Part shown: positions 46,672 to 55,226 of the stretch, piece after piece
Position numbering within the stretch: the stretch's first letter is position 1
Layout: the number at the start of each line of letters is the position of its first letter
Source of the DNA: Streptomyces celluloflavus
GTDB lineage: Bacteria; Actinomycetota; Actinomycetes; Streptomycetales; Streptomycetaceae
Length of the DNA stretch: 64,000 nucleotides
Direction of reading: 5' to 3'
Assembly (NCBI GenBank): GCA_000720995.1
Contig: JOEL01000006.1
Span: forward strand, 150,256 to 214,255
Made by a program: the position numbers and the translations under genes
Notes under the pieces: generated by a model
The model's database searches: none
What the model saw: only the letters and a program-made list of their open reading frames with translations
Told to the model about the DNA's origin: nothing

Positions 46672-47460
46672 TCAGAACGCGGCGGCCGTCCGGCTGACGC
46701 GGTCGCCCGCGGCGGCCGCGGCGATCAGGCCGGCGGCGTGGACGGCCAGCCCCGTACGGCCGTTCCCGGTGACGATGGCGAGGCCGAGCGCCGCACCGAG
46801 GGCGTGCGCCCCGCAGTCCCCGAGCATCGTGCGCTCACCGAGGTCGTCCGCGAGGACGGCGGCCGCGGCCCCCATGGGTGCGGCGGACAGCGGACCGGCC
46901 GGTCCGCGGCGCAGCAGTCCCGGGGCGCCGATGGCCAGGACGGCACCGGCCGCGCGCCCCGGCCGGACGTCCAGGAGGTTCACCAGATGGGCCGAGCCCG
47001 CGATCACCACACCTGCCAGCACCTTGTCCACCGGGCGGGCGGTCAGGAGCGCGCCCGCGGCGAGCCCCGCGGCGCCGATCCCGAACAGTTTCACGGCCCC
47101 GCTGGTCACCTCGCCGTGGCGCAGCGCCGAGAGGTGCGCGCGGAATCCGCGCCGGGGATCACCGGCGCCGTACACGTCGTCGTACGCACCGCAGCCGCCG
47201 GCCGCCAGCACGGCCAGGGCCGCCGCGCCCCGGGCCCCGGCGGGCAGGCCGGGCGCGGTGGCGGCGGCGAGCGCCGTCCCCGCGGCCGACGCGAGCCCCG
47301 CGTGCAGGTGCACGGTCCGGCCGGCGTAGTTCGTCCGCTCCCACCGGCCGGCACCGCCGGGCGGCCGGCGCCGCAGCACCTCGTACGCGGCCCGCGTCGC
47401 ACCGGCCGCCCCGGTCAGCGCCCGTATCCGGCCCGGCACCCTGTCTCCTGCCACCGTCAT
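46672..47460 (-). CDS. Compact MraY/WecA-like glycosyl-1-phosphate transferase
   Basis: 262 residues with several Ala/Leu-rich membrane helices. Conserved polar motifs are GAYDDVYG (the DD pair that binds magnesium and the polyprenyl phosphate), HLVNLLDVRPG (NxxD-like catalytic loop) and MLGDCGAHALGAALG near the end. It is much shorter than MraY (~340-360), so some helices are missing or it is a distinct subfamily. ATG at 47460 has AAAGGAG upstream. Together with the adjacent GT4 enzyme it may build a lipid-linked saccharide of unknown type. Assignment is by motif only. Confidence 0.65.
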   Translation of the reverse strand: MTVAGDRVPGRIRALTGAAGATRAAYEVLRRRPPGGAGRWERTNYAGRTVHLHAGLASAAGTALAAATAPGLPAGARGAAALAVLAAGGCGAYDDVYGAGDPRRGFRAHLSALRHGEVTSGAVKLFGIGAAGLAAGALLTARPVDKVLAGVVIAGSAHLVNLLDVRPGRAAGAVLAIGAPGLLRRGPAGPLSAAPMGAAAAVLADDLGERTMLGDCGAHALGAALGLAIVTGNGRTGLAVHAAGLIAAAAAGDRVSRTAAAF

Positions 47461-47632
47461 CCCGCTCCTTTCATCCGGCACCGTGCCGCGTTCGGCTCCC
47501 GTCGCCTCGGGAGGCGGGAGCTCCCCGGCCCCGCCGCGCTCCGGACGCCGGCCTCGGGCAGTGGCGCACGGGCGGGCGGAGCCAGGGCCACGGGCGGCGT
47601 CGTGAACGACCGGCCCGGTGGCCGGGCGCCGA

Positions 47633-49372
47633 CTACCGCCCCGTGCGGGCCGTCTCCAGCAGTTCCTCGGCGTGTGCCCGTGCCGTCTCGGAGTCCTCCT
47701 GGCCGGCCAGCATCCGGGAGAGTTCGCGGACCCGCTCCTCGCCCTCCAGGACCGTCACACCGCTGCTGGTGACCGAGCCGTCGTTCGTCTTCTCCACCAG
47801 CAGCTGCCGGTCCGCGAACGCCGCGACCTGCGGAAGGTGCGTGACGACCACGACCTGCGCCGATTTCGCGAGCCTGGCCAGGCGGCGGCCGACCTCGACG
47901 GCCGCCTTGCCGCCGACGCCCGCGTCGACCTCGTCGAAGAGATAGGTGGGTACGGGGTCGGTACCGGCGAAGACCACCTCGACGGCGAGCATCACCCGGG
48001 AGAGCTCACCGCCGGACGCCCCCTTGGCGATCGGCCGGGGCGGGGCGCCGGGGTGCGGGGCCAGGAGGAGTTCGACCTCGTCGGCGCCGGCCGGGCCGTA
48101 GGCGACCGCGCGGCCGCCGACCTCGATGCCGTCGGCCTCCTCCGCCACCTCGGTCTGCCGGATCTCGACGCTCACCCGGGCGTGCGGCATGGCCAGTTCG
48201 GCCAGTTCCGCGGTGACCGCGGCCGCGAACCGCTCCGCCGACGCGGTGCGGGCGTCGGTCAACGCCTGTGCCAGCTCGCCCAGTTCGGCGCGGAGGGCGT
48301 CCCGTTCCCCGGTCAGTTCGCCGATCCGGTCGTCGTCGCCGTCCAGTTCGGCCAGCCGCGCCGAGCTCTCCTCGGCCCAGGCGAGCACGGCCGCGATGTC
48401 CCGGCCGTATTTGCGGGTCAGATGGGTCAGGGCGGCGCGGCGCTCCTCGACCGCGGCGAGCCGCAGCGGATCGGCGTCCAGACCGTCCGCGTAACTGGCC
48501 AGCTCGCCCGCCACGTCCGCCATCAGGATGCCGATCTCACCCAGCCGCTCGGCCAGTGTGGCCAGCTCCTGGTCGTGGCCGCGGACGCCCTCCAGCACAC
48601 GGTGGGCGCCCGCGACCAAGGTGGTGGCGTCGACGCCCTCGGGGTCCTCGGGGTTGCCCGCCAGCGCGGCGTGCGCGGCGGTCGCGGCGGAGGCGAGGGC
48701 TTCCGCGTGGCCGAGCCGCTCGGCCTCGGCGGCCAGCTCGGCGTCCTCACCGGGCACCGGCTCGGCGGCGGCGATCTCGTCGAGACCGAACCGCAGCAGA
48801 TCGGCTTCCTGGGAGCGTTCGCGAGCCCGCGTCGTCAGCTCGGCCAGCTCGGTGGCGACGGCGCGCAGCCGGCGGTGGGCGGCCGCGTACTTGGCGAGCG
48901 GAACGGCGACCGCGTCCCCGGCGTAGCGGTCCAGGGACTGGCGCTGGCGGGCCGGCCGCAGCAGGCCCTGCTGATCGGTCTGGCCGTGGACGGCGACCAG
49001 GTCGTCCGCCAACTCCCCCAGCAGGCCGACCGGTACGGACCGGCCGCCCAGATGGGCGCGTGAGCGGCCCTCCGCGGAGACGGTCCGGCTGATCAGCAGC
49101 ACGCCGTCGTCCAGCTCCGCGCCGGCCTCCTCGGCCCGGACCGCCGCCGGGGTCCGGGGGCCGATGCCGAGACGGCCCTCCACGACGGCCGACTTGGCGC
49201 CGATCCGCACCAGGGCGGGGTCCGCGCGCCCGCCGAGCAGCAGGCCGAGACTGGTGACGACCATGGTCTTGCCCGCGCCCGTCTCACCCGTCACCGCCGT
49301 GAAGCCTGGGGACAGCTCGACAACGGCGTCGTCAATGACGCCCAGGGACCGGATCCGCATCTCCTCCAACAC
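47633..49372 (-). CDS. recN: DNA repair protein RecN
   Basis: 579 residues, SMC-like: P-loop GETGAGKT near residue 35, a long coiled-coil-forming middle (~160-370), ABC signature SGGELSRVMLA and Walker B YLFDEVDAGVGG close to residue 500, then VVVTHLPQVAAFAD. It holds DNA ends together early in double-strand-break repair. Start GTG at 49372; the ATG at 49360 is preceded immediately by GGAGGAG, too close to serve. It is in an array with nadK and tlyA on the same strand but separated by 490 bases. Confidence 0.96.
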   Translation of the reverse strand: MLEEMRIRSLGVIDDAVVELSPGFTAVTGETGAGKTMVVTSLGLLLGGRADPALVRIGAKSAVVEGRLGIGPRTPAAVRAEEAGAELDDGVLLISRTVSAEGRSRAHLGGRSVPVGLLGELADDLVAVHGQTDQQGLLRPARQRQSLDRYAGDAVAVPLAKYAAAHRRLRAVATELAELTTRARERSQEADLLRFGLDEIAAAEPVPGEDAELAAEAERLGHAEALASAATAAHAALAGNPEDPEGVDATTLVAGAHRVLEGVRGHDQELATLAERLGEIGILMADVAGELASYADGLDADPLRLAAVEERRAALTHLTRKYGRDIAAVLAWAEESSARLAELDGDDDRIGELTGERDALRAELGELAQALTDARTASAERFAAAVTAELAELAMPHARVSVEIRQTEVAEEADGIEVGGRAVAYGPAGADEVELLLAPHPGAPPRPIAKGASGGELSRVMLAVEVVFAGTDPVPTYLFDEVDAGVGGKAAVEVGRRLARLAKSAQVVVVTHLPQVAAFADRQLLVEKTNDGSVTSSGVTVLEGEERVRELSRMLAGQEDSETARAHAEELLETARTGR

Positions 49373-49865
49373 GGATACGACCTTACGAGGTCCCGGGGCC
49401 GCCCCGCGACGCCTGCCCCCACTCCCGTCCCCCCGCCCCTGCGGAAAACCCCAGCAAAAATTGGGTGAGTTCCGCATGGCGCGGCACCGCGGCCACCCGG
49501 CACTCTGATCACAGAGCGCGACGAGAGGGGTACTCATGGACGGCAAATCGGCGTGGGCGACGGCGCGCGGCCACCGGCCCGCGTGCGGGGACGGCCGGGG
49601 CGGCACCGTTCACCGCGACCGTGGCCGCTGCGCCACCACCGGAGCGCGTGGGCGCGGCGACCGGCACGGACGGTGTCCCCCCGACTGCCGGGCGGCGAGT
49701 GGGACGGTCACGGCGCCGGGAGCGGGGCCGCCGGACTTCCGGCACGGTCCTCACTCCGCTGCGCTGCCTCCGCGGACCCTGCCTCGTCCCCCTCCTCCTA
49801 CACGGCGGAGACCGGCGGCACCGCTACTGCGGCACCGCTACTGCGGCACCGCTACTGCGGCACCG
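49373..49865. other. Region between nadK and recN
   Basis: No gene is supported despite several open frames. It contains the 14-bp hairpin repeats next to nadK and an AT-richer patch around 49450-49540 (CAAAAATTGGGTG, TGATCACAG) that likely contains the recN promoter. Confidence 0.5.
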
Positions 49866-49874
49866 CTAGTGCGG
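49819..49874. repeat. Four tandem 14-bp units, each a potential mini-hairpin, at the 3' end of nadK
   Basis: CACCGCTACTGCGG occurs three times in perfect succession (49819, 49833, 49847) and a fourth time with one change (49861-49874, CTAGTGC). Read on the minus strand each unit is CCGC-AGTA-GCGG plus TG, a 4-bp stem with 4-base loop. The fourth unit contains the TAG stop of nadK. Confidence 0.9.
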
Positions 49875-50807
49875 TGCGCCCCGCCACCCCGCCACCGGGA
49901 GGGCGAACTTGGCGACCAGACGATCCGTGAAGGAGGCATGATGCAGCCGAGCGAGGCGTACGGGTACGGCGCCGCGCCGTACCTCGACCCGTGCGCCGGC
50001 CGGAAGTTCCACGCTCCGGCGGCCGTCGCACCAGAGCACCCCGTGCGGGGTCTTGGGCTGGACCTCGACCGCCAGCACCGAATGCGGCGAGGTCACCAGC
50101 GGCTTGGCGAACAGCGCGTGGGCGCTGATCGGGACCATCAGCAGGGCCTCGACCTCGGGCCAGACCACCGGTCCGCCCGCCGAGAAGGCGTACGCGGTCG
50201 AGCCGGTCGGCGTCGCACAGACCACCCCGTCGCCGCCGAAGCGCGAGACGGGCCGGCCGTCGACCTCGGTGACGACCTCCAGCATCCGCTCCCGCGCGGC
50301 CTTCTCGACCGACGCCTCGTTCAGCGCCCAGTCGGTGTGCACGATGTTGCCGTTGTTCCGGACGAGGACATCGAGCGTCATCCGCTCCTCGACCTCGTAG
50401 GTGCGGGTCACGACCCGGTCGACGACCTTGTCCAGATCGTCGCGTTCGGCCTCCGCCAGGAAGCCGACCCGGCCGAGGTTGACGCCGAGCATCGGCACCC
50501 CGGAGGTCCGGGCGAAGTCCGCGCCGCGCAGCAGGGTGCCGTCCCCGCCGAGCACGACCAGCAGTTCGCAGCCCTCGGCCGCCCGCTGCTCCGACGCGAC
50601 CAGTTCGACCGACGGCGGCAGCGGCAGGTCCGCGGCCTCCTCCGCCAGCACGCGCACCCCGATCCCGTTGCGCAGCAGCCCCTGGACGACGCGTTCGGCG
50701 CTGCGGATGGCCGCCGGGCGGCCGGTGTGCGCGAGCAGGAACACGGTCCGCGCCGCGCCGCCCTTCTCGTGTGCTGCGCTGCCTTCAACTGCCTGGGTAG
50801 TGGTCAA
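49866..50807 (-). CDS. nadK: NAD kinase (TTG start)
   Basis: 313 residues. The hallmark GGDGTLLRGA lies near residue 78, followed by GVNLGRVGFLAEAE, the NE of the NAD site in ALNEASVEK, and DGVVCATPTGSTAYAFSAGG. It makes NADP from NAD and ATP. Start TTG at 50807 overlaps the tlyA stop (TTGA) and has GGAGG seven bases upstream; no ATG/GTG fits better. The TAG stop is inside a 14-bp repeat array. Confidence 0.96.
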   Translation of the reverse strand: MTTTQAVEGSAAHEKGGAARTVFLLAHTGRPAAIRSAERVVQGLLRNGIGVRVLAEEAADLPLPPSVELVASEQRAAEGCELLVVLGGDGTLLRGADFARTSGVPMLGVNLGRVGFLAEAERDDLDKVVDRVVTRTYEVEERMTLDVLVRNNGNIVHTDWALNEASVEKAARERMLEVVTEVDGRPVSRFGGDGVVCATPTGSTAYAFSAGGPVVWPEVEALLMVPISAHALFAKPLVTSPHSVLAVEVQPKTPHGVLWCDGRRSVELPAGARVEVRRGAVPVRLARLHHASFTDRLVAKFALPVAGWRGAPH

Positions 50808-51610
50808 CGAGGCCCCTCCGCCACTGCACGGTCGACATCCGCCGGGTCGAGTGCAGGCGCCCCGGCGCGCAGCCACAGAAAGTACTCGACATTCCCGGAA
50901 GGTCCAGGCAGCGGGCTCGCGGTCACGCCAAGAACACCGAGACCCAGTTCGGCCGCCCGGCCCGCGACGGCGCGCACCGCCTCGGCCCGCAGCTCGGGGC
51001 TGCGCACCACCCCGCCGCTGCCCAGCCGTTCCCTGCCCACCTCGAACTGCGGCTTGACCATCAGCACCAGATCCGCGTCGGGCGCCGCGCAGCCGACGAG
51101 CGCCGGCAGCACGAGCCCCAGCGGGATGAAGGAGAGATCGCCGACGACGAGATCGACGGGCACCGAGTCGATCTGTTCGAGCGTCAGTTCGCGTACGTTG
51201 GTGCGGTCCTTCACGGTGACCCGGTCGTCGCTCTGGAGGGACCAGGCGAGCTGTCCGTAGCCGACGTCGACGGCCACGACATGGCCGGCGCCGGCCCGCA
51301 GCAGGACGTCGGTGAAACCGCCGGTCGAGGCGCCCGCGTCCAGCGCCCGCCGGCCCGCGATCTCCAGGCCGAGCGGGACGAAGGCGGCGAACGCGCCGGC
51401 GAGCTTGTGGCCGCCGCGTGAGACGTAGTCGGGGGCGCTCTCGTCCGCGCGGACGACCACGGCCGCGCTGGTCTCCACCTGGGTGGCCGGTTTGGTCGCG
51501 GTCACCCCGCCGACGGTCACCCGTCGCGCGGCGATCAGCTGGCTCGCGTGCTCGCGCGAGCGGGCCAGCTTGCGGCGCACCAGCTCCGCGTCGAGTCGGC
51601 GTCGTGCCAC
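50804..51610 (-). CDS. tlyA: TlyA-family rRNA 2'-O-methyltransferase
   Basis: 268 residues from GTG at 51610 (AGGTGG five bases upstream; GTG at 51619 has none). S4 RNA-binding domain at the N terminus (RLDAELVRRKLARSREHASQ), then a FtsJ-like Rossmann domain with SAM motif ALDAGASTGGFTDVLL, catalytic region VVGDLSF and MVKPQFEVGRE. It methylates ribose in 16S and/or 23S rRNA; in mycobacteria this modification governs capreomycin sensitivity. It overlaps nadK by four bases. Confidence 0.94.
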   Translation of the reverse strand: MARRRLDAELVRRKLARSREHASQLIAARRVTVGGVTATKPATQVETSAAVVVRADESAPDYVSRGGHKLAGAFAAFVPLGLEIAGRRALDAGASTGGFTDVLLRAGAGHVVAVDVGYGQLAWSLQSDDRVTVKDRTNVRELTLEQIDSVPVDLVVGDLSFIPLGLVLPALVGCAAPDADLVLMVKPQFEVGRERLGSGGVVRSPELRAEAVRAVAGRAAELGLGVLGVTASPLPGPSGNVEYFLWLRAGAPALDPADVDRAVAEGPR

Positions 51611-51626
51611 TCCTGCCACCTGTGGT

Positions 51627-52004
51627 TCAGCTCCTGTTGTCGTGCGTCGTCGTGCCGGGCGTCGTCGTGCCGGACATTTTCGTGCCGGGCGCCGTCGCGG
51701 AAGGCGCGGGCGGTCCGGGGTGCTGGTCGAGGGCGGCCAGCACGTCGCGCAGCCCACGGTGCACATCCTCGTACACCTGGAGGTGCCCGCTCACGGCGAG
51801 GCGGTCGGCGTCGGCGAGACGGCGCAGCCGGTCGTCGACCGCGGCGTCGCCGGCCGGGGTGATCCCGACTCCCAGCGGCCGCGGCCCCGCGGGCTCGGCG
51901 GGCCGGGAGGACTCGGTCGATCCGGCAGGCCCGGCGGACTCGGCGACCGCGGTTTCGGTGCCCGTGGGTGCCTCCGGCTCCGGGCCGGACGTCGGCTCTT
52001 GCAT
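51627..52004 (-). CDS. Small conserved hypothetical protein upstream of tlyA
   Basis: 125 residues. An acidic Pro/Glu/Thr-rich N terminus leads to a conserved-looking helical block: GDAAVDDRLRRLADADRLAV, HLQVYEDVHRGLRDVLAALD. The tail is a Thr/Gly-rich segment with TTTPGTTT. The helical block could form a coiled coil. It sits 16 bases from tlyA and is probably co-transcribed. Function unknown. Confidence 0.75.
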   Translation of the reverse strand: MQEPTSGPEPEAPTGTETAVAESAGPAGSTESSRPAEPAGPRPLGVGITPAGDAAVDDRLRRLADADRLAVSGHLQVYEDVHRGLRDVLAALDQHPGPPAPSATAPGTKMSGTTTPGTTTHDNRS

Positions 52005-52064
52005 GCTCCAGACGCTACCGCGAAGTACCCCGTCGACGACGAACGGGCCGCCCGCGACCTGGCG

Positions 52065-52070
52065 TATCGT
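52065..52070 (+). promoter_or_regulatory. Candidate -10 of a leaderless SCP2-gene transcript
   Basis: TATCGT lies 8 bases before the ATG at 52079 with no Shine-Dalgarno between; a -35 is not evident. Confidence 0.3.
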
Positions 52071-52078
52071 CGCTCCTG

Positions 52079-52426
52079 ATGGCAACCCTCGACCAGTGCC
52101 GCGCCGCGCTCGACCGGCTGGCCCAGAACCTGTCCGCGGCGGACGGCAGCGTCCGCAGCGCCGCCGCACTCGACCGCTCGCTCAGCTGCCGCATCACGGA
52201 CCTGGACGTCACCTTCCTCGGGCGCCTGGCCGACGGCACCGTCCAGGACCTGACGAGCGTCCCCGGCCCGCCGCCGCACAAGGCCGAGATCAGGCTGTCG
52301 ATGGCCGGGGACGATCTGATCGCGCTGGTCGACGGCCGGCTCAACTTCGCGAAGGCGTGGGGCACCGGCCGCGTCAAACTGGAGGCCGGCCTGCGCGACC
52401 TGCTGCGCCTCAGGACGCTGCTGTAG
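52079..52426 (+). CDS. SCP2 sterol-carrier-like domain protein
   Basis: 115 residues making up a single SCP2 fold: RSLSCRITDLDVTFLGRLADG, IRLSMAGDDLIALVDGRLN, FAKAWGTGRVKLEAGLRDLLRL. The last block is the usual hydrophobic-tunnel closing strand and helix. It may bind a lipid or acyl-CoA. It is divergent from the tlyA cluster and convergent with the siderophore ATPase gene. Confidence 0.85.
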   Translation: MATLDQCRAALDRLAQNLSAADGSVRSAAALDRSLSCRITDLDVTFLGRLADGTVQDLTSVPGPPPHKAEIRLSMAGDDLIALVDGRLNFAKAWGTGRVKLEAGLRDLLRLRTLL

Positions 52427-52759
52427 TCGCCTGTGGTCGCCGCCGTGGTTGCTGCTGTCGTGGTTACCGTCACGGTTCCCACCGTGGTGCGTCTCGTGGT
52501 TCCCGGCGCGGTGGCCGCCGGGGTCAGGCCGCCGGGCGCTGCCGGGTCGTAGCTGCGCTGCCCGGCCCCGTAGCCGCTCTGCCGGTCCATCACCGCTCCG
52601 CCCGGTCGCCGCTCCGGGGCAGCCCATCGCCCCGCGGCCTCACCGCCCCCGACCCACCGAGGCCGCACCGACAAGGCCACACCAGCCGCCCCCACCGCCG
52701 GAATCAGACAACCTGCGTCACACCACCTGCATCACATCGCCTGCATCAGACCACCCACG
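52427..52759. other. Region between SCP2 and siderophore ATPase genes
   Basis: No gene is supported. The first part carries TGGTT/CGTGGT-type degenerate repeats, the last 90 bases carry CCTGCATCACA-like degenerate repeats (52695-52770) that run into the 3' end of the ATPase gene. No convincing terminator was found. Confidence 0.45.
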
Positions 52760-53761
52760 TCACACCGCCGACGTCGCAGCCGCGGCCCGGTCCCCGGAGC
52801 CCGCACCGGACGCACCGCCGGTCCCCATAGCCCCGGCCGCCGCGCCACCCCCGCCCTCGACACCGTCCACAGCGACCACACCCGCCGCCGTCTCGCCCGC
52901 CCCGGGCCCGCCACCACCCACTCCAGGCGCGCCACCCGCCACGGAGCTGCCCCGGTCTCCCGCGCCCCCGCCCTTACGGGGCTTGCGGGCCGCGGGGATG
53001 ATCAGCGGGGTGCCGGTCTCCGGGTCGTCGATGACCTGGCAGCCGAGCCCGAAGACCTGTCCCACGAGCTCCGCCGTGACGATGTCCGAGGGCGCGCCCT
53101 CGGCGATGACGGCACCGTCCTTCATGGCGATGAGATGAGTCGCGTAACGGGCGGCGTGGTTGAGGTCGTGCAGTACGGCGACGAGCGTGCGGCCCTGTTC
53201 CTCGTGCAGTTCCGCGCACAGGTCGAGCACCTCTATCTGGTGCTGGATGTCCAGATATGTCGTCGGCTCGTCCAGGAGGAGCAGCGGCGTCTGCTGGGCC
53301 AGCGCCATCGCGATCCACACCCGCTGCCGCTGCCCGCCCGAGAGTTCGTCGACGTAGCGGTCGGCCAGTTCGCCGACGCCGGTCGCGGCCATCGACTCCC
53401 GGACGATCCGCTCGTCCTCGCCCGACCACTGGCGCAACAGGCCCTGGTGCGGATAGCGGCCCCGGGCCACCAGGTCGGACACGGTGATCCCGTCCGGGGC
53501 GATCGAGGACTGCGGCAGCAGCCCCAGCGTCCGGGCGACCTTCTTGGCCGGGAGCGAGGAGATGACCGAGCCGTCCAGCAGGACCGACCCCGCGGTCGGC
53601 TTGAGCATCCGGGACAGCGCGCGCAGCAGCGTGGACTTGCCGCAGGCGTTCGGGCCGACGATGACCGTGAAAGAGCGGTCGGGGATGGCGACCGAGAGAT
53701 TCTCGGCGATGACCCGCTGGTCGTAGGCGAGGGTGACGTTCTCGGCCGTGAGACGGCTCAC
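52760..53761 (-). CDS. Iron-siderophore ABC transporter ATP-binding protein
   Basis: 333 residues. Walker A GPNACGKSTLL near 36, LLPQSSIAPDGITVSDLVARGRYPH Q-loop region, signature ELSGGQRQRVWIAMALAQ, Walker B LLLLDEPTTYLD and H-loop VLHDLNHAARY are of the FepC/FhuC type. After residue ~255 a ~75-residue Gly/Ala/Val tail is added that normal FepC proteins lack. GTG at 53761 has AGGAG upstream and overlaps the stop of a small upstream ORF (GTGA). Confidence 0.95.
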   Translation of the reverse strand: MSRLTAENVTLAYDQRVIAENLSVAIPDRSFTVIVGPNACGKSTLLRALSRMLKPTAGSVLLDGSVISSLPAKKVARTLGLLPQSSIAPDGITVSDLVARGRYPHQGLLRQWSGEDERIVRESMAATGVGELADRYVDELSGGQRQRVWIAMALAQQTPLLLLDEPTTYLDIQHQIEVLDLCAELHEEQGRTLVAVLHDLNHAARYATHLIAMKDGAVIAEGAPSDIVTAELVGQVFGLGCQVIDDPETGTPLIIPAARKPRKGGGAGDRGSSVAGGAPGVGGGGPGAGETAAGVVAVDGVEGGGGAAAGAMGTGGASGAGSGDRAAAATSAV

Positions 53762-54033
53762 TTCAGCGCTCCTGGGGTTCGTCGTGTCGTTGCTGTGGTC
53801 CGGCGTACGGGGCGCGGCCCGCCCGTTTCCCGCCGGTTCGCCGAGGTCCGGCCGGTATCCGCCGCCGCGGGCGGGCCGGTGGCCGTGGCGGCAGCCGTGG
53901 ACCCGGCCCCGTCCGTGGCCGTCCGGAACTCGCCCGCCGAAGCCGCCGCGGCCCTCACCGGATTCGCCCCGTCCGCCCCGTCCGCGCGCTCCGTCTTATC
54001 CGTCACGTCCGTCACGTCCGTCGCGTCCGTCAT
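53758..54033 (-). CDS. Possible 91-aa low-complexity protein between permease and ATPase
   Basis: ATG at 54033, five bases after the permease stop, opens a frame beginning MTDATDVTDVTDKTERADGA (9-bp DNA repeats) and continuing Ala/Thr/Arg-rich; it ends in a GTGA overlap with the ATPase start. Codon third positions are GC-rich. No domain or signal. It might be a genuine coupled peptide or simply an open spacer, since the ATPase has its own ribosome site inside it. Confidence 0.35.
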   Translation of the reverse strand: MTDATDVTDVTDKTERADGADGANPVRAAAASAGEFRTATDGAGSTAAATATGPPAAADTGRTSANRRETGGPRPVRRTTATTRRTPGALK

Positions 54034-54038
54034 GTCCC

Positions 54039-55226
54039 TCACACCCGTCCGGCCCTGCGCTCGGTGGCCAGCAGCCACAGCAGATAGCCGCCGCCGAGGA
54101 CACCGGTCAGCACACCGACCGGGAGCTGGTCGGCGCCGAAGAGCCGCTGTGCGGACCAGTCCGCGGCGACCAGCAGCGCGGCGCCCATCAGGGCGGACGG
54201 CAGCGGGTTGGGGCCGGGCGAACGGGTCAGCCGCCGGACCAGCTGCGGTGCGGTGAGCGCCACGAAGGAGATCGGGCCGGCCGCCGCGGTGGCCGAGGCG
54301 ACGAGCAGGACGGCGGCCGGCAGCGCGATACCGCGGACCCGGTCGACCCGTACGCCGAGCGCGTACGCGGCGTCGTCGCCCATCTCCAGCATCCGCAGCG
54401 GACGCCCGTAGCAGAGCACCAGCGGGACGAGGACGGCGCAGACGGCGGCCAGCGGCCAGACCTGGTCCCAGCCCCGGCCGTTGAGCGAACCGGTCATCCA
54501 GATGGTGGCCCGGGTCGCCTCGACGATGTTCGCCTTGGTCATGAGGTAGAGCACGAGGGCGTAGAGCATCGCGGCGGCGCCGATGCCGACGAGGACGAAG
54601 CGGTAGCCGTGGATACCCCGTTTCCAGGCGAGCAGGAAGATGGCGGCGCCGGTGACCACCCCGCCGACGACCGCACCGGCGGCGACCGCGAAGGGCCCGC
54701 CCTGGAAGTAGACGATGACCGTCAGCGCGCCGACCGCCGAGCCCTGGCCGAAGCCGAGGACATCGGGGCTGCCCAGCGGGTTGCGCGAGACGGTCTGGAA
54801 GACGGCGCCGGCGATCCCGAACGCGGCGCCGACCAGCAGTCCCACCAGGACGCGCGGCAGCCGCAGGTCGCGGACGATGAACTCCTGGCCGGCGGTGCCG
54901 CCGCCGGTCAGCGTGCCGACCACCTCGGCCGGCGTCATCGGGTAGTCGCCCGAGCCGATCAGCACGATGCCCGCCGCCAGCGCCACGGCCAGCAGCAGCA
55001 GGCCGACGAGGACGGCGCGTACATCCAGCCGCAGCGAGAGCCCGCCCGGGGTGCGGACCGGCAGCACCCGCCGACGCGCAGCCAGCGGCCGCTTGCCGGG
55101 AGCCCTCTTGCCGGGCCTGTCGGGTGTACCGGACCGTTCGGGCCGCGCGCCGGGCGCCGCGGCGCCCCCGCGGCCGCCGCCGGCCGCGGACTTCGTGCCC
55201 TGCTCGGGCTTCACGGGCGAGATCAC
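54039..55226 (-). CDS. Iron-siderophore ABC permease (FecCD family), second
   Basis: 395 residues: a ~70-residue basic, Pro-rich arm, then about nine to ten membrane helices. FecCD motifs are LRLPRVLVGLLVGAAFGIAG, TVSRNPLGSPDVLGFGQGSA and PISFVALTAPQLVRRL (the coupling loop for the ATPase). GTG at 55226 overlaps the stop of the first permease (GTGA). With that permease it forms the heterodimeric channel for ferric siderophores. Confidence 0.94.
   Translation of the reverse strand: MISPVKPEQGTKSAAGGGRGGAAAPGARPERSGTPDRPGKRAPGKRPLAARRRVLPVRTPGGLSLRLDVRAVLVGLLLLAVALAAGIVLIGSGDYPMTPAEVVGTLTGGGTAGQEFIVRDLRLPRVLVGLLVGAAFGIAGAVFQTVSRNPLGSPDVLGFGQGSAVGALTVIVYFQGGPFAVAAGAVVGGVVTGAAIFLLAWKRGIHGYRFVLVGIGAAAMLYALVLYLMTKANIVEATRATIWMTGSLNGRGWDQVWPLAAVCAVLVPLVLCYGRPLRMLEMGDDAAYALGVRVDRVRGIALPAAVLLVASATAAAGPISFVALTAPQLVRRLTRSPGPNPLPSALMGAALLVAADWSAQRLFGADQLPVGVLTGVLGGGYLLWLLATERRAGRV

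Noticed and set aside
49503-49865. Plus-strand ORFs between recN and nadK
   Set aside because: Several overlapping frames are open at once, none has a recognisable domain, and the region contains simple repeats.
52433-52590. Minus-strand ORF starting MDRQSGYGAGQRSYDP that would reach a His/Asn-rich GNHETHHGG segment by a -1 frameshift
   Set aside because: It needs a frameshift, overlaps the 3' end of the SCP2 gene and has no stop until far inside other genes; the His/Asn content follows from degenerate TGGTT repeats.
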